Source: Gaeumannomyces sp. JS-464
Lineage: Eukaryota; Ascomycota; Sordariomycetes; Magnaporthales; Magnaporthaceae
Direction: 5' to 3'
DNA length: 64,000 nucleotides
Assembly: GCA_002197995.1 (NCBI GenBank)
Contig: NGZR01000001.1
Location: forward strand, 8,494,001 to 8,558,000
Part shown: in pieces, positions 23,167 through 33,832 of the stretch
Numbering within the stretch: the stretch's first letter is position 1
How the letters are laid out: the number at the start of each line of letters is the position of its first letter
Made by a program: the position numbers and the translations under genes
Notes under the pieces: model-generated
The model's database searches: none
Seen by the model: the letters and a program-made list of their open reading frames with translations, nothing else
What the model was told of the DNA's origin: nothing

Positions 23167-23976
23167 TCAGGCGCCAGGACCGAGATACTTCTCCAGATCG
23201 ACGTTGCCGAAGATTTGTTGTCGCAGCCGCTCCGTCTTCTTCCTGTCCTCCTCGGCCTTTTTGCGCACTTTGCCGGCATCGAGGGTTTCGGGCTTCTTCT
23301 TGGCCGTAACTACTCCTCCAGCCTTCTTTTCCGCCGCCGCGTCGTCGGCACCGATCCCCAGCCTGTCCTCGCGGGGCTTGGGCTTGAGCGGGAACGCGAT
23401 GCCCTGGGACTCGGCTCCCAGCCCTTTACGCGAGTCCGGGTCCCAGCCGTACGATTGCAGCACCGCCAGCCCCATGCGAGACCGGTCGAGAGCGGAGGGT
23501 GGGTGTGAGTGCGCGAGGCTCACCTGGTGGGCCAGAGAGGCCTCGTGCCTCTGGCGGAGAGTGAGGCTGCTGTTGCTGCTGGTTTCGTCGTCGGCGCTGG
23601 CGATGGGAAGCTTGCACACATCGCAGATTTCAATAGCGGTTGAGGACGACTCATCAACCGCAGAACCCCTCGCTCCTTCGTTTGTGTCTTTCCTTGCTGG
23701 CGATGCCCCATCCAATGGAGACGCCTCCGGTTTTGATGACTTCATCACGATGCTCAGGTACAGCTCGGCAGTGGATTGGCCAGAATCCACCTGCCAGGCA
23801 GCGCCATCGGCCGATGAAGTGGGAGTGGATGCAGGTACAAACTTGATGGGCCGCTTCGAGATGCCGCTCCCGAAAGGCTTTTTGTGGTGGAGCGGAACGC
23901 CGTCGTCGAGGCCGTCGTCGAGGCCATCGTCGCCGACAGCGTTAGCATCGTCATTACTATGGTGGCGGCGACTCAT
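23167..23976 (-). CDS. G-patch domain protein
   Basis: The single exon encodes 269 residues. The N-terminus is acidic, with a short internal duplication (DGLDDGLDDG). A Cys pair in ICDVCKLPI might be half of a metal site, but no second pair follows closely. Residues about 150-215 hold the most conserved part: a helix QRHEASLAHQVSLAHSHPP followed by the G-patch region, MGLAVLQSYGWDPDSRKGLG and then AFPLKPKPREDRLGIG. A Lys-rich helix (AGKVRKKAEEDRKKTERLRQ) ends the protein. G-patch proteins usually activate DEAH helicases such as Prp43 in splicing or ribosome assembly; that role here is inferred from the family only. The gene converges with slh1 (230 bp) and diverges from the dehydrogenase gene. 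No frame break is seen. Confidence 0.8.
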   Translation of the reverse strand: MSRRHHSNDDANAVGDDGLDDGLDDGVPLHHKKPFGSGISKRPIKFVPASTPTSSADGAAWQVDSGQSTAELYLSIVMKSSKPEASPLDGASPARKDTNEGARGSAVDESSSTAIEICDVCKLPIASADDETSSNSSLTLRQRHEASLAHQVSLAHSHPPSALDRSRMGLAVLQSYGWDPDSRKGLGAESQGIAFPLKPKPREDRLGIGADDAAAEKKAGGVVTAKKKPETLDAGKVRKKAEEDRKKTERLRQQIFGNVDLEKYLGPGA

Positions 23977-24596
23977 GTTTCCACTTCATCTCCAAGATGG
24001 CGACACGATACCCAGAATGTCTTGGCCAGCAGCGGCTGGAGAGGTTTGCCTCGGTTGAATAGCCGGTGCGGGGCAAGTCAAGGCACTGGGCGCACACCTT
24101 GGATGCGTCAGGAATGCGGTGCCAACATTCATGTGCAATTGTTGAGATGTGAGTGCACCTTGTAAAACCAACGCGGCCATCTGAGATTGGTTGCCTTTCA
24201 GGTGCGAGGTTGGCTGGTGGCGGGACTTCTGGTGCTGAAACAGTGTGGAAGGTGCGGGTCCACACCCCTAGAAGGTGCGGTGAGCAGGATCGCAGCAACG
24301 ATCGCGAAAGTGTGCACATGACGAAACTAGCAAAAGCGGCCGCCAGAATCTAGAACACGGCCGAGCTGAGCGACCTGAAATTGAGATAAAGCGGTCGCCT
24401 CGGTTTCCGTCGCTACCCCTCCAGACCACACGCAAACCCACCTGGACAGCTGTTCCGTATGGATGAAATGATCAACGCAACCACAACCCATTGACCACTC
24501 GGAGCGCAACCAATACCCGTCGAGGACACGGCCTCAATTCTTACACGTGCTTGGCTTGAGGCACCCTGCTGCGACAGCAGCAACCTCCCGGACGCC
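23977..24596. promoter_or_regulatory. Bidirectional promoter region, G-patch gene and SDR gene
   Basis: 620 bp between two divergent starts. No open frame of interest and no motif I can name with confidence. Confidence 0.35.
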
Positions 24597-26286
24597 ATGC
24601 CTATCCCGTTTCTGGCCAGCGTCATCCTTGACGAGTATCCGCCATGGCTTCCCGAGCCGCGGGTGCTCCTCAAGGCCGGCAGCGCCCTGGCCGCGCTGGT
24701 GCTGACCAAAAAATACTTTTCGGGCTCGTCCAACCCGGCCGAGCGGGACCTGCACGGCAAGGTCATCATGATCACGGGCGGCACGTCCGGCATTGGCGCC
24801 GTGACGGCCATTGAGATCGCCAAGCGCGGCGGCCAGGTGATCCTGCTGACGCGCCAGCCCGCCTCGGACCCCTTCATCGTCGAGCTGGTCGACGACATAC
24901 GCGCCAAGGCCGGCCACCAGATGATCTACGCCGAGCAGGTCGACCTCGAGTCGCTGTACAGCGTGCGCAAGTTCGCCACGCGCTGGATCGACAACGCCCC
25001 GCCGCGTCGCCTCGATGCCATCGTCCTGTGCGCCGCTACCCTCACCCCGGGCGGCAACCCGCGCGAGGAGACGGAGGACGGCATCGAGCGCGACTGGCAG
25101 GTCAACTTCCTGGCCAACTACCACCTGCTGGCAATCCTCAGCCCCGCCCTGAAGATCCAGCCCTTCGACCGCGATGTCCGTGTCGTGATTGCAACCTGCC
25201 CATCATACATCCAGTCCCCGCCCCTGCGCACCGCTCTCGCCGAGATTGCTAGCGGCGGCGCTGCCGCTGAGGGTGCGGCAGTGCCAGGCGCCGCCACGTG
25301 GTCTCCAGGCGCAGCGTACGCGCGCAGCAAGCTCGCGCTCATGACGTTTGGCCGGTCCTTCCAGAAGCACCTGGACGCGTACAAGCGGCCCGACGGCCTG
25401 CCCATGAACGCACGCGTCTTCTTCGTCGATCCGGGCCACTGCCGCACGGCGGGCATGACGCGCTGGATTACGCGCGGCTCGCTGTGGGGCCTGCTAGCCT
25501 ATGTGGGCCTCTACCCGGTCTCGTGGCTGTTCCTCAAGAGCGCCTCGGGCGGTGCGCAGTCGATCCTGTACGCGCTCATGGAGGGCTCCCTGCTGCGCGG
25601 CCCAGGCGGCAAGCTCATCAAGGAGTGCAGGGTCGTCGACTTTGCGCGCACCGACATCGACGACAAGGCCGTGGCCAAGGAGCTCTGGGAGTCCACCGAC
25701 GCCCTCATCGAGAGGGCCGAGAAGGAGCAGGCGATTGCGCGAGCCAAGAGAAAGAAGGACAAGAAGAGGGCCAAGGACGAGGAGGATAGGGCGCGCGAGA
25801 AGGAGGAGAAGGCGCAGGAGATGGAGGCGCTGGCCGAGGCCATCAAGAAGAACAAGGCCGCCAAGGAGGCGCAGAAGAGCAAGGGTAAAGAGAGGGAGGG
25901 CAGGGAGGGCAGGGAGGGCAGGGAGGGCAGGGAGGGCAGGAGAGGGAGAGGGAGAGGGAGAGGGAGCCAAAGGAAAAGGAGGCTAAGGAGAAGGAAAGCA
26001 GCGACAGGGAGCACAGGGACAAGGGCAGGGAGCACAGGGACAGAGACAGAGAGCACAGGGACAGGGACAAGAGCACAAGGACAGGGACAGGGAGCGCAAG
26101 GGAAAGGAGAAGGAGAGCAAGAAGGGAAAAGACAAGGAGGACAAGTACACGGATGAGCCCAGGCTCAAGAAACGAGGATCGCAGGAAAGCTTGAGGAGGA
26201 AGAGTTCTAAGGAAAGCCTGAGGAGGAAGAGCTCCAAGGAAAGCTTGAGGGAGAAGGGGTCTTCATCGCGTTCGCACAGGAAGTAG
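24597..26286 (+). CDS. Short-chain dehydrogenase/reductase with long charged repeat tail (two frame breaks)
   Basis: An NAD(P)-dependent oxidoreductase of the classical/extended SDR fold. After an N-terminal hydrophobic helix (LLKAGSALAALVLTKKYF), which probably anchors it to a membrane or lipid droplet, comes the cofactor motif TGGTSGIG near residue 62. Further on are DAIVLCAAT (the NNAG-like position), the catalytic Tyr/Lys of AAYARSKLAL, and FFVDPGHCRTAGM. A second hydrophobic stretch (LLAYVGLYPVSWLFL) follows. Residues from about 380 form a Lys/Glu/Arg-rich helix and then simple repeats. One-base losses near 25951 and 26070 shift the frame out and back; with them the protein continues to 26286 and ends in three copies of a nine-residue unit (ESLRRKSSK). 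Without them translation would stop at 26156 in an aberrant Gly/Thr-rich tail. About 563 residues. It resembles fungal lipid-droplet reductases of the Env9/retinol-dehydrogenase type, but the substrate cannot be read from sequence. Confidence 0.8.
25893..25949 (+). repeat. 9-bp tandem repeat (EGR units) in SDR tail
   Basis: About five copies of a nine-base unit (gagggcagg) encode repeated Glu-Gly-Arg within the charged tail of the dehydrogenase, followed by a purine-only run. Slippage-prone sequence; the first of the two frame breaks in this gene lies at its end. Confidence 0.75.
26188..26268 (+). repeat. 27-bp tandem repeat encoding ESLRRKSSK units
   Basis: Three near-identical copies of a 27-base unit near the end of the dehydrogenase gene encode SQESLRRKS, SKESLRRKS and SKESLREKG. 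The repetition of Ser flanked by Arg/Lys resembles basophilic kinase sites. The repeat is intact at protein level, which supports this frame being the translated one. Confidence 0.7.
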
Positions 26287-28010
26287 GCAGGTCAGGGCCA
26301 GCTTCGGTAGCGAGGTGCCACCCACTCAGGAATTTGGCAGTGCCTGCCCGGCGGTCTATCAGATTTTGTCTACCCGGGTGTCCTCACGCCGCCCTCACCC
26401 CCCGCCATGGCCGTGCCTGAGGGTTATAGCTGCCCAGATACGGCCTGTTGTCAAGGTTAAAAGCCAAGTAAGTGTATGTGGGATGAGGTCGGGTCGCCGA
26501 TCCGAGACCTTGCTTCTACCCTCTACAATAGCCTCTTGGCTGCGGGTTAGACCCCAGGTACAAGCTACCGATTTTCGGTTTGTTTGTACCTAAGTAAAAT
26601 CCCGACACGCCATACCGCCGAACCGACCGTTTGCCACATACGGGGATAGATGTATAACTACTACAAATGTTACACATCCAAGGGTTGGAGGAGCGAAGTA
26701 AAGACCCCCGAGGGAGTTTCGTAGCTGTCTACCTTGAACGATGTAGTCCTTGTGGCACGATCGAATGGCTAGGTAGTGAGCTTTTTGCTGTTTTGATATT
26801 ATTTGTATTTGGCTGTAGTAGTTAGCGCCTCTTGGCAAGTGAGCTATCTGGTATTTATGTTTCTTTGCTTTTTCCTTTTTTGATATCTGGTGATGCCAGC
26901 CAGATACGGACCTGCCGTTTTAGTGTTTTTGGTGGGGCAGCTCAAAGAGCCGCAGCACCACCAACCACCGCTTCGGTTCAAGTGCGAACGATGACGAAAT
27001 TGAACCGAGCGCTGGACAGATGATCCGGGGTCGACGACCGTTGATTGACGGGCTTTCAACAGATTCGAAGACCGCCCGCGCTGTCGCGATACATCCATCT
27101 GATTTTTGCGCGGTTGCAATCTTCAAATCAACGCCACTTTCTCCTTTAACGCCACCGATGGCATTCGCAATGTCAAACAATTACATGCAGGCTCCAGCTC
27201 CAGCTCCAGCGACAGCAACAGCGATGCTCCCACAAGCGACGGCTGCACCGCTCGCTTTACCGCGGCCAGCAGCAGCCATGGCTTACGACCCCTCCAGGTG
27301 CCACCCCGTCTTCTTCACATCCAGGGCGTGGCGGCCAATGCCGCCGGGCAGACCAAACGCGGCCTGGCAGAGCCCCATTGCCCACGGGTACGCCTACCAG
27401 GACTCGCGAAAACAGGCCGAGGCTGTTGCTCCAAAATTATGAGCAAAAACCTGTCTCACCGCCGAGACTGTGTTGGAATGGTGCCTCTTTGGCTATCGAA
27501 GCCTCGCCTCACTGTCGAGGAACCTGGCGACTTGCAGTCGCAGGAGCAGAGTTGGCAGTCGTTGGACAGGAGCATATGCAGCATTTAATTCGCTTTTCCC
27601 AGATTGTTTTATTCCTATGTGTCGACTCAAACACCCAAAAGAAGCGCACAGCAGGAACTGGGGGTGACTGTATGGATGGATGCACAAGACCGAGAGTCGT
27701 ACATCGTGCTTGAATGCATAATGGCTTCAGAGGGAACTAAATCCTGACACCCGCTGAGGGGTCTGTTTTCCTGCCTCTGGCCACTCCGCTCATGACAAAG
27801 GAAAATTGGTGCTGCCACATCGAGCCAAACCGAGGCGTGTAGTAGGGGCCAAAAACGCCAACCTGAGTAAAGACCAATAAAACCGGTCACATAATACAAG
27901 AGCAGGGAAGCAAATCGAGGCGAGAAAGAAAGAAAAGACAAAAAAAAAGAGAGAGAAGAATGTCAAGAAAATTGCTCAAGAAAGGGAAGGATAGCTCAGC
28001 CATCGACCCT
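26287..28010. other. Convergent 3' region between SDR and VAMP7 genes
   Basis: About 1.7 kb. A frame of about 94 codons at 27158-27442 (MAFAMSNNYMQAPAPAPATA...) has a fair start context but is low-complexity and overlaps other open frames, so I do not call it a gene. Otherwise nothing recognisable. Confidence 0.45.
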
Positions 28011-28848
28011 TCACGAGTGCTTGACGGCGATGATGATGGTCAGCAGGATCAAGACCATGACGAGGCCGAGCAGTCCCATGAGCTTGACGTTCTTCCACCA
28101 CATCTGGCGCTTGAGCCCGCGGCTGCGGACGCGGAACTCGCGGGCGGAGCCGCCGAGGCGGTCCGTCTTGTCGACGAGCAGGTCGATGCGCTCGCCCCTC
28201 TCGAGCAGGCCCTCGATGTTGCGCGTCATGATGCCCCTGACGTCGTCGATCTCGCGCTGGACGTTGTGGACGGCGTCGTCGGCGGCCGGAGCGGGTGGTG
28301 CCGAACTCGACCATGAGGCGGCGCAGCTCGCCGTTGAACGAGGCGGCGCCGTAGTTTGGCTGGTCGGCAAAGTCGGTCGTGTCGGGGGGGTACTCGTCGA
28401 GGAAGCGGCGGCGGATCTCGAACAGGTAGCCGAACGGCACGCTCCGCCCGACCGACGAGTCGGCGATGACGAGGAAGGTCAGCCCGCCCGCGCTGGCGGC
28501 GTGCGGGCCGTGCTCCGCCGGCGACTCGGCGACGTAGTGGATGTGGTGGGCGCCGTGCGTGTACGTCAGCTTCTGCGCCGACGCGTGGCTGATCTTGGGC
28601 AGGACCAGCGACGCCAGCGACGAGGTCTGCGACGACGCCGACGTCGTGCACTCGGCGAGGATCGTGCTGTTGTGCGCTATGCACGAGCTGTGGGTTGGTC
28701 GCACATGGCGCGGTCAGTTGGCAGTCTCACAAGAGCCTTGCAAGAGCCTCGCTCGGCGATGGAAGGTGAGGTGTGGTCGGTCTTTGGGTCGGGCCAGGGG
28801 CTCTGCCTACTATAGGAGCGGCGTTGCCGGAGTCGACGACGAAGCCAT
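28011..28848 (-). CDS. VAMP7-type longin R-SNARE (Nyv1-like), one frame break
   Basis: A vesicle SNARE of the longin/VAMP7 class, expected to act in endosome-vacuole fusion. Exons 28811-28848 and 28011-28687; the 123-bp intron splits the Tyr of LLYSCIAHNSTILAE. The longin domain includes IAHNSTILAECTTSASSQTS, AQKLTYTHGAHHIHYVAESP and GLTFLVIADSSVGRSVPFGY. The frame breaks near 28293 (consistent with a C5 run reduced to C3). It then resumes with the R-SNARE motif DDAVHNVQREIDDVRGIMTR, NIEGLLERGERIDLLVDKTD, and ends with a C-terminal transmembrane helix (LMGLLGLVMVLILLTIIIAV) followed by KHS. About 238 residues, normal for the family. With Ykt6 this is the second longin R-SNARE in the window. 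It diverges from suv3. The alternative name Nyv1 reflects function, not close sequence similarity to yeast. Confidence 0.87.
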
Positions 28849-29566
28849 CGTGTCTGTGTATGTATGTGTTTTATCGTGGGATATTCCGGCGGATGGTGGT
28901 GTAGATTCGATGATGAGTCCAATTTGTAACGCTGTTGGTCCGTCGGTAGGCTGGCTGGCAGTGGTCGGCGGCGTGCTTGGACGATTCTAGATTTGCCTGG
29001 GCGTCTGGCGCCAAGCGGCAGGCTTTCTGGCACGGTATTATCGCTCGCTTCGGCCAGCTCGTCGGGTCAAAGTCTCGTCTCGTCAGTGTTTGGAATGATC
29101 TCCAAGGCCAGGTATACGCTGCAGTTCGATTTCGGGCAGTTTCAATCGTAAATATGCGACCAACTTCCGCGTCGCTGGGGCCTGGAGACGGGCTTCCCCA
29201 TGCTATTCGACGATGCTGCATGATGACGCTGCCACTGGCGTGCTCCGACCCCAGCCGGGTAAACTGCGGGACTCCCGTTTCCCCACTGTCTCGGCATGGT
29301 ACATGGTGATAAGATAACGGAGCTTGCATCCATAATTTTTTTTTCCCAACCGACTTTGTTGGCGGACTCCCGCCTCAGTGCCCGTGATGAGACTCGAGGT
29401 TGGTGACGGAGCGAATCTTCAAGAGCTTTCAGGCTTAGATTGCTGCCAAGGCTATTCTCCCCCTTCCACCACAAGAAAGGCATTGTGATAATCTATACCC
29501 GCGGTTCCGATCCCGCGGAAGCGATACTCGGGACCAGAATGCCCCTGGCACCCCACGCCCCGCGCC
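28849..29566. promoter_or_regulatory. Bidirectional promoter region VAMP7/suv3
   Basis: 718 bp between divergent starts; no conserved open frame and no motif I can name with confidence. Confidence 0.35.
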
Positions 29567-31873
29567 ATGAAAGCCCCCGTCCTAGCAGCCATCGGGCGAA
29601 CGTGTCGATGTTTCCAAGCGCTTCCGCTACCGCCATGCCGGTCCTTCAGCGTCACGAGTGCGGCTGCTCGCAAGTTTAGAAAAAAGCCCAAGCCCAAAAA
29701 GAAGGGCAGCCTGAATGACACGACCCCCGCGCCCGGCCTCCCCGCGATCCCTCAACCTCAAACCCCCTCCTCGAGCGCGCCCGACACATACTACCACTTC
29801 CGCGTGCTTGTCCAGCGCCACCTCCAAGCGCTCGTCCGTAAACTGCGCGACTCGGTCGACGAAAATCCTGATGCCCTCCGCCACTTCGCCCTCAACGGGC
29901 CCGTCGAACTGCACAAATGCGCAACCAACTTTGCCAAAGCCATCGACGCGAGCTTCGGACTCGCCACCGTCGGCACAACCAGCCGGTCTGAGAACCCGTT
30001 ATTCTGGGGGCTTCGTCATGGCTTCGTCCGCGGCAACACGAACGGTCTGGCCAGGGAGATCACTTACGCCTTCCGGAGCTTCGCCGGCGAGTCCAAATAT
30101 CACAGCCCGTCTCTCCAGCAGCGGTCAGGAAAAGAGTTGACAGATTTCCGCTTCCCGCATGAGTGGTTCCCAGCCACGCGCGCCATGCGCCGCACCGTCC
30201 ATCTCCACGTCGGACCCACCAACTCGGGCAAGACATACAACGCTCTCAAGGCCCTGGAAACCGCCAGGACGGGTGTATACGCCGGGCCGCTCCGCCTTCT
30301 CGCGCACGAGGTCTACACACGCCTCTCGGCCAAGGCCAAGCGGTGCGCCCTGCTCACGGGCGAGGAGCAGAGGATACCCGAGGACTTCCAGTTCATGTTC
30401 GCCGCCTGCACCGTTGAGATGACGCCGCTGAACGACGTCCTGGATGTAGCTGTCATTGATGAGATCCAGATGATTGCCGACGAGGACCGTGGATTCGCCT
30501 GGGCCCAGGCCTTTCTGGGAGTGCAAGCCCGTGAGGTCCATCTCTGTGGCGAGGAGCGCACCGTGGACCTGATACAGAACCTCTGCCGGAGGATCGGGGA
30601 CACTTGCATCGTCCACAGATACCAGCGCTTGAGCCCGCTGCAGACCATGCGGCGGAGCCTTGGCGACCTCAGGAATCTGGAGAAGGGGGACGCCGTTGTC
30701 TCCTTCAGTAGGGTCAACCTGCACGCGCTCAAGAGAGGCATAGAAAAGCAAACGGGCAAGCGCTGTGCCGTCGTTTACGGGTCATTGCCACCCGAGACCC
30801 GGGCCGAGCAGGCGAACCTGTTCAACGACCCCAATAACGAATACGATTACGTCGTGGCTAGCGACGCAATCGGCATGGGCCTTAACTTGGAGATTAAACG
30901 CGTGATTTTTGAGGCCGTCACAAAGTTCGACGGCACGATGCATCGAGATCTTGGGATCCCAGAGATCAAGCAGATAGGGGGCAGAGCCGGCCGCTTCCGC
31001 TCCGCCGCTCACGAGATCAAGGCCAGCTCAGCAGCAGTCCCGTCAGAACCACTGGTCGAGCGCTCTGAGAAGCCGCCGGGGCTGGTGACAACGCTGGATG
31101 TCAGGCATCTACCCCGTATTCAGCACGCGTTCACAGTTGACCCTCCTCAGATTAAGATGGCCGGACTGCTTCCACCGGTGTCGAAGATCGAGGAGATGTA
31201 CGCCTTGTATCCGCCAAATACACCCCTCAGCCACATTCTAGTCAAGATCCGGCAGTTGGCCAAGGTCTCTGATGAGTTCTTCCTCTGCGACATTAAAGAC
31301 TGGATCGAGGTTGCCGACGCCATCGAGCATCTCCGCATGCCCATTCACGACCGATGCACCATCCTCAACGCGCCAGTGTCCCGCGAGACCATGCCCATTC
31401 TCAGAGAATTTGCCAAATGTATATCTGACCAAAGGGGCGGGCACCTGCTTGAGATTGAAAGCCTTGACCTGGAGGTGCTGGATAAAGACCCGAAGGAAGT
31501 GGACCGACCCCGGCAATACCTAGAGCGGCTGGAGACGGCGCACAAGAGCGTCACGCTGTATCTCTGGCTGAGCTACCGGTACCAGGGCATTTTTAGGAGC
31601 CAGGCCCTGGCGTTCCACGTCAAGGAGCTCCTGGAGGAGCGGATCAGCCAGCAACTCGACAGGGTCGACTACAGACCCGAGAGGCGGGCGGCGGCTGCCA
31701 GACGCATCGACGAGGCCGCGGAGAAGCGCAGGCAGGAGCAGGGCGAGGTACTACCTGACCTGGCCGTAGAGGGCAGTGACGGTGACGATGTCGAATCCAT
31801 CAGCGCGCACATTCTCGAGGGGCTTCCCGAGGGTGGCGAGGAACCGATGACGGATCACATGACGGCGCCCTAG
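29567..31873 (+). CDS. suv3: Mitochondrial ATP-dependent RNA helicase Suv3
   Basis: Suv3 is the helicase of the mitochondrial RNA degradosome, unwinding RNA for 3'-5' decay. One exon, 768 residues. The N-terminus (MKAPVLAAIGRTCRCFQALP, then a Ser/Arg-rich stretch) has the features of a mitochondrial presequence. Helicase motifs: Walker A in GPTNSGKTYNALKALE near residue 215, the DEIQMIAD variant of the DExD box near 298 (typical of Suv3), VVASDAIGMGLNLEIKRVIF near 430, and QIGGRAGRF near 469. The C-terminal Suv3 domain includes SVTLYLWLSYRYQGIF followed by a helix. The acidic tail may be disordered. No frame break or intron. The start at 29567 is the first ATG giving a presequence. Confidence 0.95.
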   Translation: MKAPVLAAIGRTCRCFQALPLPPCRSFSVTSAAARKFRKKPKPKKKGSLNDTTPAPGLPAIPQPQTPSSSAPDTYYHFRVLVQRHLQALVRKLRDSVDENPDALRHFALNGPVELHKCATNFAKAIDASFGLATVGTTSRSENPLFWGLRHGFVRGNTNGLAREITYAFRSFAGESKYHSPSLQQRSGKELTDFRFPHEWFPATRAMRRTVHLHVGPTNSGKTYNALKALETARTGVYAGPLRLLAHEVYTRLSAKAKRCALLTGEEQRIPEDFQFMFAACTVEMTPLNDVLDVAVIDEIQMIADEDRGFAWAQAFLGVQAREVHLCGEERTVDLIQNLCRRIGDTCIVHRYQRLSPLQTMRRSLGDLRNLEKGDAVVSFSRVNLHALKRGIEKQTGKRCAVVYGSLPPETRAEQANLFNDPNNEYDYVVASDAIGMGLNLEIKRVIFEAVTKFDGTMHRDLGIPEIKQIGGRAGRFRSAAHEIKASSAAVPSEPLVERSEKPPGLVTTLDVRHLPRIQHAFTVDPPQIKMAGLLPPVSKIEEMYALYPPNTPLSHILVKIRQLAKVSDEFFLCDIKDWIEVADAIEHLRMPIHDRCTILNAPVSRETMPILREFAKCISDQRGGHLLEIESLDLEVLDKDPKEVDRPRQYLERLETAHKSVTLYLWLSYRYQGIFRSQALAFHVKELLEERISQQLDRVDYRPERRAAAARRIDEAAEKRRQEQGEVLPDLAVEGSDGDDVESISAHILEGLPEGGEEPMTDHMTAP

Positions 31874-32548
31874 AAAAGTTAAGTGCCGGGTCTGTTGCGG
31901 GCATTCGCTGCCTTATCAACGCCTGCCTCTTGTGCTCTGTTGGACATACATTCCGTCGGCAGGAAAATAGGCGAAGCCATATGTACGAAAATACTGTATA
32001 AAATACCCACCTATGTACCTATGTAAACATATAGAATCCTCTCCTGTTTGGGTGAAAATAGCGATAAGTGTGTATTGGTTTTCTTGGGGATACAGCCTAG
32101 GTTAGAGGTGGTGCCTACCAGCTATATGTACATATAGTGCTGTCCGTGTTTGTACTGGACGGTCCGGGTTATTCCTATTAACCATTGTTCTCCTGTAAGC
32201 TGCCCCATGTTTTGCGAGCGGATTACGTTTGCCTGCAGCCTTGAACGACGGCTGGCAGCGGCTCAGCCCTGATTCCAGTGGAGTAGAATATGAGATCATC
32301 GCTGCAGGGCAGGCAACCCCGCCAAACGGCGCTGCGATTCCACGCTTGCCTGCTGCCTGCCTAAACCGGCCGAGGCATTGATTCAAGTTGACGCGAAGAC
32401 GATAGCCACCACAGCTATTTGATTTGGCTGGTAAGACTTGGGCTCGTACATCATATCCGTCGCGCCCATCTTGTGTTCAACGATACGGCAAAAATACAGC
32501 GCGGAGAACCAAGAGGAAAGCAAGAAGAACGACAAACTACTCTCAGCC
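31874..32548. other. suv3-UCH spacer
   Basis: 675 bp between two genes on the same strand. The AT-rich part just after suv3 is probably its 3' UTR; no open frame or repeat of note. Confidence 0.4.
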
Positions 32549-33433
32549 ATGACAACCCCAGCCGCAGACGAGCCCGCCACGGCGGCGCGGCCGGCCTTCA
32601 TCCCGCTCGAGGCGAACCCGGAGCTGATGACGGACCTGGTGCGCAAGCTGGGCCTGAGCCCGGCGCTGCAGTGCCACGACGTCTTCTCCATCGACGACCC
32701 GGAGATGCTGGCCTTCATCCCGCGGCCGGCCCTGGCCCTGCTGCTCGTCTTCCCCGTCGCGGCCGCGTACGAGTCGCACCGCCTGGCCGAGGACTCGGTG
32801 CTGCCCGAGTACGGCGGCAAGGGGCCCGACGAGCCCGTCATGTGGTTCCGCCAGACCATCCGGAACGCGTGCGGCATGATGGCCATTGTGCATGCCGTTA
32901 GCAATGGGCCGGCGAGGAGCTTTATTGGTAAGCTCTCTTTTTCTCGGCTCTCTTCTTCTATTCCACCGACTGGCCCAGATATGTGCAGCTATGTGTTTTC
33001 AAATCCTTGAACCTACCTACCTGCCCAACCAGCATCCCGGAGCTAACCAATACCACCCAAACAGCCGCCGACTCGACCCTGGACAAGCTGATCAAGGACG
33101 CCACCCCGCTGGCCCGGCCGAGCGCGCCCGGCTGCTCGAGACCAACGCGGACCTGGCGGCGCAGCACAAGGCGGCGGCGTCGCGCGGCGACACCGAGGCG
33201 CCCGCAGCCTCGGACGACGTCGACCTGCACTACGTCTGCTTCGTCAAGGCCGACGACGGCACCCTCTGGGAGCTCGACGGCAGGCGCAAGGGGCCCCTGG
33301 CCAGGGGCACCCTCGCCAACTCCGAGGACGTCCTGTCCGACAAGGCCCTGCTCCTGGGGCCCCGCGCGTTCCTCGAGAGGTCCGGAGGGGACATGCGCTC
33401 AGCATCGTCGCGCTGGCTCAGAGCCTTGAGTAG
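32549..33433 (+). CDS. Ubiquitin C-terminal hydrolase (UCH, Yuh1/UCHL3 type), two frame breaks
   Basis: A cysteine protease that removes small adducts from the ubiquitin C-terminus. Exons 32549-32927 and 33065-33433, intron 138 bp; about 249 residues. The N-terminal segment FIPLEANPELMTDLVRKLGL and FSIDDPEMLAFIPRPALALL are typical UCH. The catalytic Gln and Cys are in FRQTIRNACGMMAIVHAVSN (Cys about 108); the catalytic His and Asp are in DLHYVCFVKADDGTLWELDG. Exon 2 is broken near 33114 (loss of one C: the frame changes from PLARPSA to PAERARLLETN) and near 33399 (loss of one T), after which the protein ends in the expected helix IVALAQSLE at 33433. Both breaks keep all active-site residues, so the gene is probably intact in the organism. 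An in-frame ATG upstream at 32438 is not preferred. Confidence 0.88.
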
Positions 33434-33832
33434 GTTGTGGATGCTGTGATGGATGTGGGAGGCTAGGGGTCACTTCTGGGGAGTTTTGCTGGCCATGATA
33501 TCCGCGTCTATTTCTTATGGTCGTGCTAGGATCCTAGTAAAGCATTCTATCTAAAGTGTGTTGGTCAGAACTAATTCTAGGTCCCTCACCCGGGCTCGCG
33601 CCACACCCCTTTCGTGGAGGAAAAAGCAAAATACAACTGGGCAAATCATGGAGGTTTAAAGATGCAGAACAGCGATAGCGATGTCTTTGTCTACCGTCTA
33701 GCTTCGAGTGTCGGCTACCCCAAACAACAACCGAGCACAATTTCATTAAGTTCCGTTGGAGCCCTACACATGAGGCAACACGGACTATGGTGGTGTCTCC
33801 TCTTGCTCAGACTCCGCTGATAGCCCCTCCAT
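33434..33832. other. Convergent spacer downstream of UCH gene
   Basis: About 400 bp between two converging genes; no conserved frame, probably both 3' UTRs. Confidence 0.4.

Noticed and set aside
24597..26156. Gly/Thr-rich C-terminus of the dehydrogenase ending at 26156
   Set aside because: It arises from a frame break near 25951; the alternative frame encodes a coherent charged helix and a clean three-unit protein repeat to 26286.
27158..27442. A 94-codon frame starting MAFAMSNNYMQAPAPAPATA
   Set aside because: Low-complexity Ala/Pro sequence, overlapping other open frames in all directions, no conserved pattern or intron evidence.
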